Shown piece after piece: positions 2,896 through 5,555 of a stretch of 5,555 nucleotides of DNA. Every line of letters starts with the position of its first letter. Positions within the stretch are counted from its first letter, which is position 1. The stretch comes from SZUA-181 sp964601765 (GTDB lineage Bacteria; Pseudomonadota; Zetaproteobacteria; Mariprofundales; Mariprofundaceae). The notes below the pieces were generated by a model that saw nothing but the letters and a program-made list of their open reading frames with translations, had not been told where the DNA came from and searched no databases. A program made the translations under genes and the position numbers. The stretch covers positions 1 to 5,555 of the forward strand of contig CAZROR010000099.1 in the NCBI GenBank assembly GCA_964601765.1, given 5' to 3'.

Positions 2896-5555
2896 TTGGC
2901 TGATCAGGAAAAATTTGATTATCGACCCACCGTGTTCCTGCCGAAAACGGCGTTTCCGATGCGGGGCAATCTGCCGAACCGGGAGCCCGAACGCCTGAAG
3001 CAGTGGGCCGAGGCGGATATCTATGGCCGGCTGCGCGCGGCGCGCAGGGATGCGCCGAAGTTCGTGCTGCACGACGGCCCGCCCTATGCCAACGGCCATA
3101 TCCATATCGGTCATGCCGTCAACAAGATTCTCAAGGACATCGTGGTGCGCTCGCGCTCAATGATGGGCTTTGACGCGCCCTATGTGCCCGGCTGGGACTG
3201 CCACGGCCTGCCGATCGAGCTCAAGGTGGAGGAGCGCTTCAAGAAAAAGAAGCGCGACAAGGAGGATATCTCGCCGGCTGAATTCCGCGCCGCCTGTCGC
3301 GAATATGCTGCTGAATGGCTCGATGTGCAGCGCGAGGAGTTCAAGCGGCTCGGCGTGATCGGCAACTGGGATGCGCCCTATGTGACGATGGACTACCGGT
3401 TCGAGGCCAACACCGTGCGTGAGATCGGCAAGTTCCTGGCCAATGGCGGCCTCTACAAGGGCGCCAAGCCGGTGCACTGGTGCGTGAACGACCGCACGGC
3501 GCTGGCCGAGGCCGAGGTCGAGTACGAGGATCACAGCTCGCATTCGATCTACGTGAAGTTCGCCGCCGGCGAGGCGCTGGATGATGTGGATGCCGCTCTG
3601 GCAGGGAAGGTGGCGCTTGTCATCTGGACGACGACGCCATGGACGATTCCGGCCAACCTGGCGGTTTCGCTCGGCGGCGGCATCGAATACAGCGCTGTGC
3701 GCATCACGGACACGGGCGGCAACGCCAACCTCGATGACGGGGAAATCCTGATTCTGGCCGAGGACCTGCGCGCGGATGTGCTGGCTGCGATTGGCGCGAC
3801 GGGCGAGGTTGTCGCGCGCTTCCGCGGCGAGCGGCTGGAAGGCCGCAAATTCCGCCATCCGTATCTCGACCAGGATGCGCCGGTGCTCATTGGCGATCAT
3901 GTCACCCTCGATGCCGGCACGGGCTGTGTGCACACGGCGCCGGGCCACGGCCAGGAGGACTACGACATCGGCATGCGCTACGGCCTGCCCACCTTCAATC
4001 CGGTGGATGATGCGGGGGTGTTCCTGCCGGACACGCCGGTATTTGGCGGCATGCACGTGTTCAAAGCCAATGCCCCCGTTGTCGAGCATCTCAGGGCATG
4101 CGGGGCGCTGCTGGCCGACGGCAGGATCGCGCACAGCTATCCGCACTGCTGGCGCTGCCACACGCCGCTCATTTTCCGCGCCACGCCCCAGTGGTTCATT
4201 TCGATGGAGAAAAACGACCTGCGGGCAAAGGCGCTGGCAGCGATCGCCGAGACGCAATGGATTCCGGAATGGGGTGAAAACCGCATCCGTACGATGGTGG
4301 AATCGCGCCCGGACTGGTGCGTGTCGCGCCAGCGCAACTGGGGTGTGCCGATTACGGTCATCCGCTGCAAGGCATGCGGCTCGCATGCGGTGACGACGCC
4401 GGAGGTGGTCGAGCGGGTTGCGCAGGCGGTCGAAAAAGGCGGGGCGGACATCTGGTTTGCTGAAGATGTGTCCGCCTTCCTGCCCGCGGATGCCGCCTGC
4501 CCGCAGTGTGGCGGCACGGCGTTCGAGCGTGAAACCGACATCCTTGATGTCTGGTTCGATTCAGGCAGCACACATGCCTGCGTGCTGGAGCAGCGCGACG
4601 ACCAGCGGAGCCCGGCCGACCTGTATCTTGAAGGATCGGATCAGCATCGTGGCTGGTTTCAGTCGTCCCTGCTGGAAAGCGTGGGCACGCGCGGCCGGCC
4701 GCCATTCAGGGGCGTGCTCACGCACGGCTTCGTGGTTGATGGACAGGGCAACAAGATGTCCAAGTCGCGCGGCAATGTCATCGCGCCGCAGAAGATCATC
4801 CAGCAGCTCGGCGCGGATATTCTGCGCCTGTGGGTGACCTCGGAGGATTACTCGGCTGATATCCGCATCTCCGACGACATCCTGAAGCAGCTCTCGGAGT
4901 CGTACCGCCGCATCCGCAACACGATCCGCTTCATGCTGGGCAATCTCGAGGGCTTTGATCCGGCCCGCGACATGATCCCGCATGAGCAGCGCAGCCCGCT
5001 GGACCGCTGGGCCGTGCACCGGCTGTCGCAGGTGACGCGTGCTGTGATGGACGGCTATGAGAGCTACCGCTTTCACCGCATCCATCAGCAGGTGCACAAT
5101 TTCTGCTCCGTTGATCTCGGTGGCTTCTATCTCGATGTCATCAAGGACCGCCTGTATTGCGATACCGCCGATTCGGAGAGGCGGCGCTCTGCCCGCGCTA
5201 CCCTGTTCGAGATTGCCGATACGCTGATTCGCCTGATTGCGCCGATTCTGCCGTTCACGGCCGAGGAGGCATGGGAGCACCTGCCGGGCGCATGCGGCGA
5301 CAGTGTTCATCTGCAGGGCTTCCATGAGGTGGTGGATATTGACATTGATGATGCGGCGTGGACGACATTTTTCAGCATTCGTGAGCAGGTCAACATGGCG
5401 CTGGATGCGGCGAAAAAGGATGGCGTGATTGGCTCCTCGATCGCGGCACATGTCGATGTGCCCGGGCTGGATGTCGGCCTTGCCGGCCGTCTTGGCGAGC
5501 CGTTCGAGCAGCTGTTCATTGTGGCCAGCGTGTCCGCCTGCGATGGCGAGGCGGT
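2896..5555 (+). CDS. ileS: Isoleucyl-tRNA synthetase (3' end beyond the window)
   Basis: This class Ia enzyme charges tRNA-Ile with isoleucine in the cytoplasm. The window holds 886 codons; E. coli IleRS has 938 residues, so only the C-terminal end is missing. Family N-terminal FLPKTAFPMRGNLP occurs at 14-27, and the HIGH motif is HIGH at 70-73 within GPPYANGHIHIGH. The CP1 editing domain has WTTTPWTIPAN (244-254) and GTGCVHTAPGHGQEDY from about 341. DWCVSRQRNWGVPI (473-486) and WFDSGSTHA (553-561) follow, with KMSKS at 620-624. The anticodon-binding helical domain begins near 700 (SPLDRWAVHRL). C491/C494 and C535/C538 form a C-x-x-C pair set that could bind zinc and is absent from E. coli IleRS. 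Translation starts at TTG 2896, with GGAG 6 bases upstream and an in-frame stop just before. The gene follows the GxxExxY repeat by about 20 bases and is probably read from the ribF side. lspA often comes next in Proteobacteria, but that cannot be seen here. Confidence 0.97.
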   Translation, partial: MADQEKFDYRPTVFLPKTAFPMRGNLPNREPERLKQWAEADIYGRLRAARRDAPKFVLHDGPPYANGHIHIGHAVNKILKDIVVRSRSMMGFDAPYVPGWDCHGLPIELKVEERFKKKKRDKEDISPAEFRAACREYAAEWLDVQREEFKRLGVIGNWDAPYVTMDYRFEANTVREIGKFLANGGLYKGAKPVHWCVNDRTALAEAEVEYEDHSSHSIYVKFAAGEALDDVDAALAGKVALVIWTTTPWTIPANLAVSLGGGIEYSAVRITDTGGNANLDDGEILILAEDLRADVLAAIGATGEVVARFRGERLEGRKFRHPYLDQDAPVLIGDHVTLDAGTGCVHTAPGHGQEDYDIGMRYGLPTFNPVDDAGVFLPDTPVFGGMHVFKANAPVVEHLRACGALLADGRIAHSYPHCWRCHTPLIFRATPQWFISMEKNDLRAKALAAIAETQWIPEWGENRIRTMVESRPDWCVSRQRNWGVPITVIRCKACGSHAVTTPEVVERVAQAVEKGGADIWFAEDVSAFLPADAACPQCGGTAFERETDILDVWFDSGSTHACVLEQRDDQRSPADLYLEGSDQHRGWFQSSLLESVGTRGRPPFRGVLTHGFVVDGQGNKMSKSRGNVIAPQKIIQQLGADILRLWVTSEDYSADIRISDDILKQLSESYRRIRNTIRFMLGNLEGFDPARDMIPHEQRSPLDRWAVHRLSQVTRAVMDGYESYRFHRIHQQVHNFCSVDLGGFYLDVIKDRLYCDTADSERRRSARATLFEIADTLIRLIAPILPFTAEEAWEHLPGACGDSVHLQGFHEVVDIDIDDAAWTTFFSIREQVNMALDAAKKDGVIGSSIAAHVDVPGLDVGLAGRLGEPFEQLFIVASVSACDGEA

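Noticed and set aside
3157..4386. Long minus-strand open frame of 409 codons
   Set aside because: It lies wholly antisense to ileS, whose motifs are unmistakable; a GC-rich shadow frame with no recognisable domain.
4561..5451. Minus-strand open frame of 296 codons
   Set aside because: Antisense shadow of the ileS KMSKS and anticodon-binding region, with no domain or ribosome binding site.

Overview
The window looks like part of a bacterial chromosome, probably from a Gram-negative proteobacterium. The evidence is a ribF gene followed on the same strand by ileS, an adjacency common in Proteobacteria, and protein sequences of proteobacterial type (an E. coli-sized DHFR and an IleRS with an alphaproteobacteria-like N-terminus). 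I cannot place it more precisely. A run of exactly 100 N at 2706-2805 shows that this is a draft scaffold, perhaps a metagenome bin.

All supported genes lie on the plus strand and are tightly packed, with no convincing terminator between them. From left to right: about 130 bp without a clear gene (1-130); a small type II toxin-antitoxin pair, an unnamed antitoxin (131-316) and a ParE/RelE-fold toxin (304-606); folA, dihydrofolate reductase (603-1082); a GIY-YIG-type DUF123/Uri-family nuclease (about 1051-1425); ribF, riboflavin kinase/FAD synthetase (1455-2384); a GxxExxY-family (PD-(D/E)XK-like) gene interrupted by the assembly gap (2390 to about 2846); and ileS, isoleucyl-tRNA synthetase, which starts with TTG at 2896 and runs off the right edge about 50 residues short of usual length.

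The backbone folA - uri - ribF - ileS is GC-rich and metabolic or translational: tetrahydrofolate supply, FMN/FAD synthesis and Ile-tRNA charging. Two more AT-rich accessory units sit exactly at its gene boundaries. The toxin-antitoxin pair is fused to the front of folA by an ATGA stop/start overlap, so DHFR translation may be coupled to toxin translation. The GxxExxY gene is slotted between ribF and ileS and flanked by inverted arrays of a roughly 10-bp repeat. The left array supplies both the ribF stop codon and the GxxExxY start codon; the right array ends just before the ileS ribosome binding site.

The main interest is this boundary-precise placement of small accessory modules inside an essential-gene cluster. 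I see no clearly new multi-gene system.
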